Positions 1-5,080 of a stretch of 5,080 nucleotides of DNA are shown here, in pieces. Under the pieces are notes generated by a model. It searched no databases and was not told the origin of the DNA. It saw only the letters and a program-made list of their open reading frames with translations. Origin of the DNA: an uncultured Collinsella sp. (GTDB lineage Bacteria > Actinomycetota > Coriobacteriia > Coriobacteriales > Coriobacteriaceae); contig CABUUE010000118.1 of assembly GCA_902494685.1 (NCBI GenBank), forward strand, positions 1 to 5,080, written 5' to 3'. A program made the translations under genes and the position numbers. The stretch's first letter is position 1, and each line of letters opens with the position of its first letter.

Positions 1-97
1 ATGGGGCAACATCGATCGCGAGTTCCGCACGAGCCGGAGAGCACTTAATGTGCTCTCCGTGCGAGCAGGACTGCCCGAGCAGGCGATGTTGCCCCAT
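1..97. repeat. Structured inverted repeat downstream of pcrA
   Basis: The first 14 bases (ATGGGGCAACATCG) are perfectly complementary to bases 84-97. Inside lies a hairpin: bases 37-44 pair with 50-57 around a TTAAT loop, and GCACG at 27-31 can pair with CGTGC at 58-62, leaving a bulge at 32-36. A small CTGC/GCAG hairpin sits at 71-82, so the whole folds as a three-way junction. The 8-mer CGAGCAGG occurs twice (62-69 and 76-83). The element begins 24 bases past the pcrA stop. No T-tract is visible on either side inside the window, so a simple intrinsic terminator is not shown. The left arm starts exactly at the window edge and may extend beyond it. A dispersed extragenic palindromic repeat or a processed 3' end are the likelier readings. 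It lacks tRNA-like features. Confidence 0.6.
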
Positions 98-120
98 ACG
101 CCCGCCCAGGTCCGCCGGGA

Positions 121-3021
121 TCACGACAGCTTGACGATCGGTGCAAAACCCTTCATCAGCTTTTTGGTCTGGCCGGTCTTTTCGAACTGGACCTCGATCA
201 TGTCTCCAGCGACCGAGATCACGGTACCCGTGCCAAAGGTCTTGTGGCTCACGGTATCGCCTGCGGCAAAGTCCTGCGATGCGCTGGCGCGATCGACCTT
301 GCGCTCCACCGTCGGGGACACCTTGGACGAGGGCTTTTTGGCTCGCGGTGCGCCCGAGCCAAAGGTCGAGGCAACACGGCCAGCGTCGGGCGAGACCCCA
401 CGATGGCGCTCGGTCCCGTAGCTGCTGCCACCAAAGAAATCGTCAAAGCTCGATCCGCCGCGCGAACCGGAACCGCCGGTCGAGCGCGTATGCGAACCAA
501 ACACCTTGCCGCCATACATATCCGAACCCATGCCCGAGCCAAAGGTGCCGTGACGGTCGCCGCGCTTCTCCCAACCCGTGCCTTCAAAACCGGCAGAACC
601 GATACCGCTAAACTCGATATCCTCAAACGGAATCTCGTTGAGGAAGCGCGAGCGCGGGTTGGCAGAGGTCGAGCCGTAGGTGCGACGCGTGGCCGCATAG
701 GTCAGGAACAGGCGCTTACGGGCGCGCGTGATGGCAACGTAGGCCAGGCGACGCTCCTCCTCGAGCTTGCCCGGGTCATCGCTGCCGCCAAAGTCGTGCA
801 CGTGCGGGAAGATGCCCTCCTCCATGCCGGCCACGAACACCGCAGGGAACTCCAGGCCCTTGGCGGAGTGGATGGTCATCATGGTGATGGCATGCGTCTC
901 GCCGGCCAGGGAATCCAAGTCGGAGCGCAGGGCCAGCCACTCCATGAGTGCCGGCAGCGCCTTACAGGTGAGCGGACCGTAGGTGCGCTCAATCTCGTCG
1001 GCATGCACGGCACCCGCCGGCATCTCCGTCGGCGCGGCATACGCGTTGCCCGCGATGGCAGCAGCCAGGGCATCCTGCGGAGACAGCGCCGGAGCAGCCA
1101 GGCTATCGAGCGGATTGGAGCCCGCGGCATCGCGCGCGCCGACGAGTGCCTCAAACGAGGATGCCGGGGCAGATGGCCCCGGTTCGGGCGCAGGCGCGCT
1201 CACCACGACGGGCTCGGGCTCGGCGCCGGCAGGCACGTCGGCAACACCGGCTGCGCGCAGCTCTTCCAAGCTCTCGAGCGTACCCTCGATGTCCTCGTGC
1301 GTCTCCTCAAATTCGGCAGCGACGCCCAGGAATTCCTGGATGTTCTCGGCGCGGCTCTCGGACTCCATGGTGCCCTCGGCGCGAAACGCCTGCAGCAAGC
1401 CCGTCTTATCGACGATCATCTCGACAACGTCCTTGAGCTCGCCGTCCATGCGGCGACCCTCGCGCACCAGCGACACAAAGCTCGACAGGCCGTTGCGCAC
1501 CTTGGCGCTAAACATGCCGGTTTCGGCACACGCGATCTCGCAAGCCTGGAAGAACGAGCAGCGGTTGTCGCGCGCCAGCTGCTCGATCTTTTGGATCGAG
1601 GTGGAACCGATGCCGCGGCGAGGTGTGTTGATGACGCGCTTGACGCTCATCTCGTCGGCCGGGTTCACGATCATCTTAAGGTAGGCCATGACGTCGCGGA
1701 TCTCGGCACGGTCGAAGAATCGCGTGCCGCCCACGATCTTGTAGGGCACGCCCGCGCGCAGGAACATATCTTCGAGGATACGCGACTGGGCGTTGGTGCG
1801 ATAGAACACGGCGATGTCGTCGTAGCTCGTGCCTTTGGCATGCAGTTTCTCGATCTCGCCGGCAATCCAGCGACCCTCGTCGCGCTCGTCGCTCGCCTGG
1901 AAGGCCTGGATCTTCTCGCCATCGCCCTCGGCCGTAAACAGGCGCTTGTCCTTGCGCTGCGAGTTGTGGCGCACCACGGCGTTGGCGGCGCTCAGGATGT
2001 GACCCGTAGAGCGATAGTTCTGCTCCAGCTTGACGGTCTTGCAGTTTTTAAAGTCCTTCTCAAAGTCCAGGATGTTGGTGATGTCGGCGCCACGCCAGCT
2101 GTAAATGGACTGGTCATCGTCGCCCACGACCATGAGGTTTTGGTACTTAGCGGCCAGCAGGTTGGCGATTTCGTACTGGACGTGGTTGGTGTCCTGATAC
2201 TCGTCGACGCTAATGTAGCGGAAGCGCTCTTGGTACTTATCGAGCACCTCGGGACGGGTGCGCAGCAGCTCGAGCGCGCGCACGAGCAGGTCGTCAAAGT
2301 CCATCGCATTGGCGGCGCGCAGGCGGCGCTCCAGCTCTAGGTAGACCTGCGCGGCCTTTTTGTCGTTGGGGCTATCGGCACTCTTGAGCATGTCCTCGGG
2401 GCCGATCATGGCGTTTTTGGCCGAGCTAATCTTGCTGCGGATCATGTTGATGGGGAACTGCTTTTGCTCGATGCCGAGCGCCTGCATAATGTCGCGCACC
2501 ATGCGCTTTGAGTCATCGTCATCGTAGATGGTGAACTGGCCGGTGTAGCCCAACAGGTCGGCGTCCTCGCGCAGCATGCGCACGCACATAGCATGGAAGG
2601 TGCACACCCACATGCCACGGGTGCCGCTGGGAATGAGTGCCGCCAGACGCTCGCGCATCTCTGCCGCGGCCTTGTTGGTAAACGTAATGGCAAGAACCTG
2701 CCAAGGCTTAACACCCAGGTCGCCGAGCATATGTGCGATGCGGAAGGTCAAGACGCGGGTCTTGCCCGAGCCGGCGCCGGCGAGCACCAGCAACGGGCCC
2801 TCGGTGGACAGGACCGCCTCGCGCTGGGCGGGATTAAGGCTGTCGATGTCGACGAGCGGTTTGGCGGGCTTGGGCGCCGGCGCGGGAGCGTCGTAGATGT
2901 CGAGCGGAACGAGCTCGGGCTCCGGCGCAGCAGGGGCGGTGTATGCATCGAGCGGCACGGGTTCCGGCGCGGGCGGTACGGGTACCGCGGCGTTCTTTTC
3001 CCAGGGCAGGGGCTGGGTCAT
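121..3021 (-). CDS. pcrA: ATP-dependent 3'-5' DNA helicase PcrA/UvrD
   Basis: Superfamily 1A helicase of 966 residues. The family unwinds DNA in nucleotide excision and mismatch repair, clears recombinase filaments and acts at stalled RNA polymerase. Motifs in order: Q motif LNPAQREAV (62-70), Walker A AGAGSGKT (81-88), motif Ia ITFTNKAAAEM (112-122), motif II DEYQDTN (273-279), motif III around GDDDQSIYSWRG (300-311), motif IV QNYRST (334-339), motif V TIHSAKGLEF (716-725) and motif VI YVAITRARKR (761-770). All catalytic residues are present. A C-terminal Tudor-like domain (about 921-966), which binds RNA polymerase in PcrA, is preceded by a Gly/Ser-rich linker. The start at 3021 is chosen because GAGGAG (3028-3033) lies 6 bases upstream; an in-frame ATG at 3105 would add 28 residues but ignores that site. 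Usual family length is about 720-780; the excess lies in a Pro/Ala-rich N-terminus, an insertion before motif V and the linker. It follows uppP on the same strand after 228 bases. Confidence 0.97.
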   Translation of the reverse strand: MTQPLPWEKNAAVPVPPAPEPVPLDAYTAPAAPEPELVPLDIYDAPAPAPKPAKPLVDIDSLNPAQREAVLSTEGPLLVLAGAGSGKTRVLTFRIAHMLGDLGVKPWQVLAITFTNKAAAEMRERLAALIPSGTRGMWVCTFHAMCVRMLREDADLLGYTGQFTIYDDDDSKRMVRDIMQALGIEQKQFPINMIRSKISSAKNAMIGPEDMLKSADSPNDKKAAQVYLELERRLRAANAMDFDDLLVRALELLRTRPEVLDKYQERFRYISVDEYQDTNHVQYEIANLLAAKYQNLMVVGDDDQSIYSWRGADITNILDFEKDFKNCKTVKLEQNYRSTGHILSAANAVVRHNSQRKDKRLFTAEGDGEKIQAFQASDERDEGRWIAGEIEKLHAKGTSYDDIAVFYRTNAQSRILEDMFLRAGVPYKIVGGTRFFDRAEIRDVMAYLKMIVNPADEMSVKRVINTPRRGIGSTSIQKIEQLARDNRCSFFQACEIACAETGMFSAKVRNGLSSFVSLVREGRRMDGELKDVVEMIVDKTGLLQAFRAEGTMESESRAENIQEFLGVAAEFEETHEDIEGTLESLEELRAAGVADVPAGAEPEPVVVSAPAPEPGPSAPASSFEALVGARDAAGSNPLDSLAAPALSPQDALAAAIAGNAYAAPTEMPAGAVHADEIERTYGPLTCKALPALMEWLALRSDLDSLAGETHAITMMTIHSAKGLEFPAVFVAGMEEGIFPHVHDFGGSDDPGKLEEERRLAYVAITRARKRLFLTYAATRRTYGSTSANPRSRFLNEIPFEDIEFSGIGSAGFEGTGWEKRGDRHGTFGSGMGSDMYGGKVFGSHTRSTGGSGSRGGSSFDDFFGGSSYGTERHRGVSPDAGRVASTFGSGAPRAKKPSSKVSPTVERKVDRASASQDFAAGDTVSHKTFGTGTVISVAGDMIEVQFEKTGQTKKLMKGFAPIVKLS
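262..615 (-). other. Gly/Ser-rich linker of PcrA ahead of the Tudor-like tail
   Basis: PcrA residues about 803-920 connect the helicase core to the C-terminal Tudor-like domain. Residues 826-870 are dominated by Gly, Ser and aromatic residues (FGSGMGSDMYGG, SFDDFFGGSSYG), and 890-912 are basic. A flexible linker at this place is normal for Gram-positive PcrA, but this one is long. Confidence 0.7.
952..1254 (-). other. Low-complexity insertion in PcrA before motif V
   Basis: PcrA residues about 590-690 separate the end of the 2B region (after ENIQEFLGVAAEFEE at 560-574) from motif V (from about 715). In typical PcrA this connection is only a few tens of residues. Here it includes runs rich in Pro, Ala, Glu and Val followed by an Ala/Leu-rich stretch, and then resumes with a recognisable LMEWLALRSDLDSL segment (692-705). 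The reading frame is intact throughout, so this is not a frameshift. Confidence 0.75.
2854..2994 (-). other. Pro/Ala-rich N-terminal extension of PcrA with a tandem repeat
   Basis: PcrA residues 10-56 lie ahead of the Q motif and are Pro, Ala and acidic rich. They contain an imperfect 16-residue-period repeat: VPLDAYTAPAAPEPE at 22-36 and VPLDIYDAPAPAPKP at 38-52. PcrA and UvrD proteins normally reach the Q motif within about ten residues of the start. The segment is probably disordered. A docking role for the repeated VPLDxY core is possible but is only inferred. Confidence 0.8.
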
Positions 3022-3027
3022 GGGCGA

Positions 3028-3033
3028 CTCCTC
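3028..3033 (-). promoter_or_regulatory. Ribosome binding site of pcrA
   Basis: Read on the minus strand this is GAGGAG, 6 bases ahead of the ATG at 3021. It decides the start in favour of 3021 over the in-frame ATG at 3105. Confidence 0.85.
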
Positions 3034-3082
3034 ATCTGACGGACGGCGCGCCTGCGGGCGGCGCCATAGTTTGAGCCGTACC

Positions 3083-3113
3083 AGTATACCGAGCCGCGCG
3101 GACACCGACGCAA
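3083..3113 (-). promoter_or_regulatory. Candidate promoter of pcrA
   Basis: On the minus strand a TATACT box (3083-3088) lies in the spacer between uppP and pcrA, 61 bases ahead of the pcrA start codon. The best -35 candidate is TTGCGT (3108-3113) with a long 19-base spacing, so only the -10 is convincing. Predicted transcription start is near 3076. Its presence suggests that pcrA is transcribed independently of uppP. Confidence 0.45.
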
Positions 3114-3160
3114 ATCACACCACGACTCCGTGCGCCACCGTCAGGCCCGCCCCAGCGAAT

Positions 3161-3193
3161 TTGGTGCATTGGGGTCAGGTTGCTTTGCACCAA
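3161..3193. repeat. 8-bp inverted repeat between uppP and pcrA
   Basis: TTGGTGCA at 3161-3168 is perfectly complementary to TGCACCAA at 3186-3193, with a 17-base spacer. It lies 56 bases past the uppP stop and upstream of the pcrA promoter candidate. On the minus strand the stem is followed by ATTCG rather than a T-run, so it is a poor terminator. It may be an operator or a short dispersed palindrome. Confidence 0.45.
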
Positions 3194-3249
3194 TCTATTG
3201 ACAATCACGAAACCGCCGATGTCATGGCCGCCGCGCAGCGTCAACCAAG

Positions 3250-4224
3250 TTACAAGCCGAGCATAGGCTCCAGGACAAAGAAGTACGCGAGCACCACGAT
3301 GCCCAGGATGATGCGGTAGACGCCGAAGCACTTGAAGTCGTGACGGCGCACGAAGCCCATAAGCCACTTGATGGCAATGAGCGACACCACAAAGGCGACG
3401 ACGCAGCCCACGCCCAGGATGGCGATTTCGTTGGTGCCGAACGTGCCGCCCTTAATAAAGTACTTGACCAGCTTGAGCGCACTCGCACCAAACATGACGG
3501 GAATGGCTAGGAAGAACGTGAACTTAGACGCCACCGAGCGCGTGCAGCCCAGTAGCAGGCCGCCGATGATGGTGGAGCCGGAGCGCGATGTGCCCGGAAT
3601 CAGCGAAAGCACCTGGAAGCAACCGATACCCAGCGCGGTCTTCCAGCTCAGATCCTCGAGCGTAGTGATGGAGCCAAAGTCAAGGTTATCGTCATCGTCT
3701 GAAGCGGCAGCCGCAGCGGGCGCGGCAAAATGCGCGCCGGCGGGGCGTCCGCCCACCACCACGGCACGCGAACCAAACGAACCGGCAAGAGCAGCCTGGT
3801 CGCGCTTGTTCGAGCGCCAGTTCTCGATCACGATAAACAGCACGCCGTACACAATGAGCGCCAGCGCCACGACGGGAGCATTGTAGAAATGCTCCTCCAT
3901 CCAGTCGTTGAGCGGCAGACCGATCGCCGCGGCGGGAATGCAGCCGAGCACAATCTTGCCCCATAGCACCCAGGTGTCGCGACGGCCCTCCTTGCCCTTG
4001 CTGGGAGAAAACGGGTTGAGGTCGTAGAAGAACAAAACGCAGACGGCCAAAATGGCGCCAAGCTGAATCACGACCAGGAACATATTCCAGAACGTCTCGC
4101 TCACGTTCATCTTGACGAACTCGTCCACCAAGATCATGTGACCGGTCGACGAAACAGGCAGCCATTCGGTGATGCCCTCGACCAGGCCCATGAAGGCAGA
4201 TTTTAGAAGCTCAATGATATCCAA
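3250..4224 (-). CDS. uppP: Undecaprenyl-diphosphatase UppP (BacA family)
   Basis: Integral membrane enzyme of 324 residues that removes one phosphate from undecaprenyl diphosphate, recycling the lipid carrier of peptidoglycan and other envelope polymers; extra copies give bacitracin resistance. The two family signatures are present: EGITEWLPVSSTGH (16-29), with the catalytic Glu16, Glu20 and His29, and PGTSRSG (210-216) with Ser213 and Arg214. Hydrophobic segments are seen near 43-68, 86-105, 115-134, 236-252, 266-288 and 303-322, as expected for the fold. The start is the TTG at 4224: GAGGGGG (4230-4236) lies 5 bases upstream, and the family normally begins about a dozen residues before the first signature. 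Longer in-frame starts add sequence unlike UppP. It exceeds the usual 265-285 residues because of an Ala/Asp-rich loop. It is divergent from the stress-protein gene and followed by pcrA. Confidence 0.97.
   Translation of the reverse strand: MDIIELLKSAFMGLVEGITEWLPVSSTGHMILVDEFVKMNVSETFWNMFLVVIQLGAILAVCVLFFYDLNPFSPSKGKEGRRDTWVLWGKIVLGCIPAAAIGLPLNDWMEEHFYNAPVVALALIVYGVLFIVIENWRSNKRDQAALAGSFGSRAVVVGGRPAGAHFAAPAAAAASDDDDNLDFGSITTLEDLSWKTALGIGCFQVLSLIPGTSRSGSTIIGGLLLGCTRSVASKFTFFLAIPVMFGASALKLVKYFIKGGTFGTNEIAILGVGCVVAFVVSLIAIKWLMGFVRRHDFKCFGVYRIILGIVVLAYFFVLEPMLGL
3661..3804 (-). other. Ala/Asp-rich loop insertion in UppP
   Basis: UppP residues about 141-188 lie between the hydrophobic segment ending in VIENWRSNK (132-140) and the conserved LEDLSWKTALGIG region (189-201). 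Most family members have only a short basic loop there. This copy carries AAPAAAAASDDDDNLDFGS (167-185, followed by ITT), preceded by a Gly/Arg/Val stretch. The loop is probably soluble and disordered. The frame is intact. Confidence 0.75.
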
Positions 4225-4229
4225 AGGGA

Positions 4230-4236
4230 CCCCCTC
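4230..4236 (-). promoter_or_regulatory. Ribosome binding site fixing the uppP TTG start
   Basis: Read on the minus strand this is GAGGGGG, 5 bases before the TTG at 4224. No ATG or GTG lies at a suitable distance downstream of it. The upstream in-frame GTG near 4248 lies before the site and so cannot use it. Confidence 0.75.
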
Positions 4237-4284
4237 GTTAGACACCCGCCGATATTGTTCTGCGGACGGTGCGGGCGATGTCCC

Positions 4285-4290
4285 ATTATC
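4285..4290 (-). promoter_or_regulatory. Candidate -10 box for uppP
   Basis: The minus strand reads GATAAT here, one base from the consensus, with a predicted transcription start near 4278 and a leader of about 54 bases. No good -35 hexamer is seen at the usual distance, so the call rests on the -10 alone. Confidence 0.35.
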
Positions 4291-4324
4291 AACCGTTGGC
4301 GACGCGCCTGCGCCTACCCTTACC

Positions 4325-4354
4325 AAAAAACTCGCCCGTTCACAGAATTGCGAG
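4325..4354 (-). terminator. Terminator-like hairpin with T6 upstream of uppP
   Basis: On the minus strand CTCGC (4354-4350) pairs with GCGAG (4335-4331). An inner TTC/GAA stem (4347-4345 with 4341-4339) closes on TGT, and six T residues follow directly (4330-4325). This has the form of a short intrinsic terminator. It lies upstream of the likelier uppP promoter, so it could shield uppP from upstream antisense transcription or act as an attenuator if a promoter lies further upstream. The stem is short, so the assignment is tentative. Confidence 0.35.
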
Positions 4355-4361
4355 CGGTCAA

Positions 4362-4377
4362 ACCCAAATCCTTGGGT
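4362..4377. promoter_or_regulatory. Palindrome ACCCAA-N4-TTGGGT abutting the stress-gene promoter
   Basis: The half-sites at 4362-4367 and 4372-4377 are perfectly complementary around ATCC. The right half-site overlaps the first base of the candidate -10 box of the stress gene. The position suits a repressor operator, but no regulator is encoded in the window and the match could be chance. Confidence 0.35.
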
Positions 4378-4382
4378 ATAAC
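4377..4382 (+). promoter_or_regulatory. Candidate -10 box for the universal stress protein gene
   Basis: TATAAC is one mismatch from the -10 consensus. Transcription would start near 4389, giving a leader of about 83 bases. No recognisable -35 lies 16-18 bases upstream, which would fit activator or alternative sigma control. A 6-bp palindrome overlaps its first base. Confidence 0.4.
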
Positions 4383-4460
4383 TGCAACAAGATAAAGTGT
4401 CCGGCGGCCGCGCATCCGCGCCCGCCCGATGCACGAGCCCCACGCCCGTGCGATAGACCA

Positions 4461-4466
4461 AGGAGG
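4461..4466 (+). promoter_or_regulatory. Ribosome binding site of the stress-protein gene
   Basis: AGGAGG is a full match to the anti-Shine-Dalgarno core, 5 bases ahead of the ATG, and suggests strong translation. A small GCACG/CGTGC hairpin (4431-4435 with 4447-4451) lies just upstream but does not cover the site. Confidence 0.85.
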
Positions 4467-4471
4467 AAACC

Positions 4472-4909
4472 ATGAACGAGGGTTACACCAAGGTATTTGT
4501 TTCACTCGACGGTACTGAGCAGCAGGATTTTGTGCTCGCACGCGCCATCAAGGTCGCCGCGAACAACGGCGCCAAGCTAATCATCGGCCACGTTATCGAT
4601 TCCACGGCACTCGAGAGCGCTGGTTCCTATCCGGTCGATCTGGTCAACGGACTGGAGGAGGCATTTAAGAACTCCATCGCCAAGCAGCTCGAAGAGGCCA
4701 AGGCCAATCCCGACATTCCCGAGGTCGAGGTCATGATTCGCGCCGGCCGTATTCGCGAGACGCTCAAAGACGAGATGCTCGACGTGGTCAAGCCCGACCT
4801 GGTACTCTGCGGCGCACGCGGCCTGTCCTCGATCAAGTATGCGCTCCTGGGTTCGATTTCGACGTTCCTGCTACGCAACACCGACTGCGACATTTTGGTC
4901 GTGAAGTAG
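4472..4909 (+). CDS. Universal stress protein (UspA family), ATP-binding type
   Basis: Small cytosolic alpha/beta protein of 145 residues, the normal length for a single-domain universal stress protein. These proteins form dimers, often bind ATP and are induced in starvation, oxygen or envelope stress; the target of this one cannot be told. The first strand KVFVSLDGTEQ (7-17) carries the conserved Asp13. The ATP-binding signature G-2x-G-9x-G-S is exact: Gly114, Gly117, Gly127 and Ser128, followed by the usual C-terminal strand CDILVVK (139-145). There is no signal peptide or membrane segment. The ATG at 4472 is preceded by AGGAGG (4461-4466) at 5 bases, an excellent site. The gene is divergent from uppP and appears monocistronic. 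Confidence 0.95.
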   Translation: MNEGYTKVFVSLDGTEQQDFVLARAIKVAANNGAKLIIGHVIDSTALESAGSYPVDLVNGLEEAFKNSIAKQLEEAKANPDIPEVEVMIRAGRIRETLKDEMLDVVKPDLVLCGARGLSSIKYALLGSISTFLLRNTDCDILVVK

Positions 4910-4924
4910 GTTCCTTCCCGCCGA

Positions 4925-5011
4925 CGCAAGGCCTGCGGGGTTATCACGCCGACGTCCTCGCCGCTTCGCGGCTGCGGGATGTCGGCTTTGATAACCCCTC
5001 CCGGCCTTGCG
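4925..5011. repeat. Long imperfect palindrome downstream of the stress-protein gene
   Basis: An 87-base inverted repeat with four stem blocks: CGCAAGGCC (4925-4933) with GGCCTTGCG (5003-5011), GGGGTTATCA (4937-4946) with TGATAACCCC (4989-4998), GCCGACGTCC (4948-4957) with GGATGTCGGC (4977-4986; one G-T wobble), and GCCGC (4960-4964) with GCGGC (4968-4972) around a TTC loop. That gives about 34 pairs. It starts 16 bases past the stop codon. Neither flank has a T-run, so it is not a standard intrinsic terminator; an extragenic palindromic repeat or an mRNA 3' stabiliser fits better. Confidence 0.75.
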
Positions 5012-5054
5012 CCTTCGTCACCGTACTTCAGCGAGTTATCTGATGAAAACAAAA

Positions 5055-5080
5055 CGTGCCGCCCCGTTTGGGGCGGCACG
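5055..5080. terminator. Perfect GC-rich hairpin, probable intrinsic terminator
   Basis: CGTGCCGCCCC (5055-5065) and GGGGCGGCACG (5070-5080) form an 11-bp perfect stem around GTTT. On the minus strand the stem is followed by TTTTGTTTTC (5054-5045), so it should terminate a minus-strand transcript entering from beyond the right edge. The A-rich flank on the left is typical of bidirectional terminators, so it may also end the plus-strand stress-gene transcript, but any T-run on that side lies outside the window. Confidence 0.75.

Noticed and set aside
14..97. Small minus-strand gene starting at ATG 97
   Set aside because: The frame is open to near the window edge, but it lies entirely inside the inverted repeat, has no good ribosome binding site and no recognisable protein features.
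1..97. A tRNA or tRNA-like gene
   Set aside because: The outer stem is 14 bp, there is no T-loop motif, and the arms do not fit the cloverleaf.
244..2340. A 698-codon open frame on the plus strand opposite pcrA
   Set aside because: It is wholly antisense to a helicase gene with every motif intact, has Ala/Arg/Gly/Val-rich low-information composition and no family resemblance. Long antisense frames are expected from high-GC codon bias.
3022..3105. Longer PcrA start at the ATG at 3105
   Set aside because: It would add 28 basic residues unlike the family, overlaps the TATACT promoter candidate and bypasses the well-placed GAGGAG site of the ATG at 3021.
3198..3203. A perfect TTGACA on the plus strand as a -35 box
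   Set aside because: No acceptable -10 lies 16-18 bases downstream and no plus-strand gene follows.
4225..4473. N-terminal extension of UppP up to 4473
   Set aside because: The added 83 residues do not resemble UppP and cover the divergent promoter region; the TTG at 4224 has a ribosome binding site and gives the expected N-terminus.
4627..5079. A 150-codon minus-strand frame opposite the stress-protein gene
   Set aside because: It is antisense to a clear universal stress protein gene and runs through the palindrome and terminator; composition is that of a shadow frame.
1..5080. A novel defence, mobile or biosynthetic system
   Set aside because: All three supported genes are ordinary chromosomal genes (helicase, UppP, stress protein), with no transposase, integrase, phage, CRISPR, toxin or secondary-metabolism signature on either strand.

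Overview
This window is a high-GC chromosomal segment from a bacterium. The pcrA-type helicase with a C-terminal Tudor-like tail, the Gram-positive-style ribosome binding sites and the Ala/Pro-rich, GC-biased coding style suggest an actinobacterium. My best guess is a gut coriobacterium close to Collinsella; this is inference from protein style and was not tested by any search.

Layout. Bases 1-120 hold no gene I can support, but they form a strong inverted repeat (1-97) just past the 3' end of the helicase gene. Bases 121-3021 (minus strand) encode a 966-residue PcrA/UvrD-family DNA helicase, which is long for its family because of low-complexity additions. Bases 3022-3249 are an intergenic spacer with a plausible pcrA promoter and an 8-bp inverted repeat. 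Bases 3250-4224 (minus strand) encode undecaprenyl-diphosphatase UppP, read from a TTG start and carrying an Ala/Asp-rich loop insertion. Bases 4225-4471 are a divergent promoter region. Bases 4472-4909 (plus strand) encode a single-domain universal stress protein with an intact ATP-binding signature. Bases 4910-5080 hold a long imperfect palindrome (4925-5011) and a perfect 11-bp GC-rich hairpin (5055-5080) that looks like a terminator.

The three proteins do not form one pathway. PcrA acts on DNA and probably on transcription complexes, UppP recycles the lipid carrier for cell wall synthesis, and the stress protein is probably a soluble nucleotide-binding regulator. uppP and pcrA share a strand but are 225 bases apart, with a likely separate promoter for pcrA, so a tight operon is not evident. 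I found no phage, transposase, CRISPR array, toxin-antitoxin pair or defence system. The less ordinary points are the non-coding palindromes, the lineage-style insertions in PcrA and UppP, and a terminator-like hairpin in the uppP leader.
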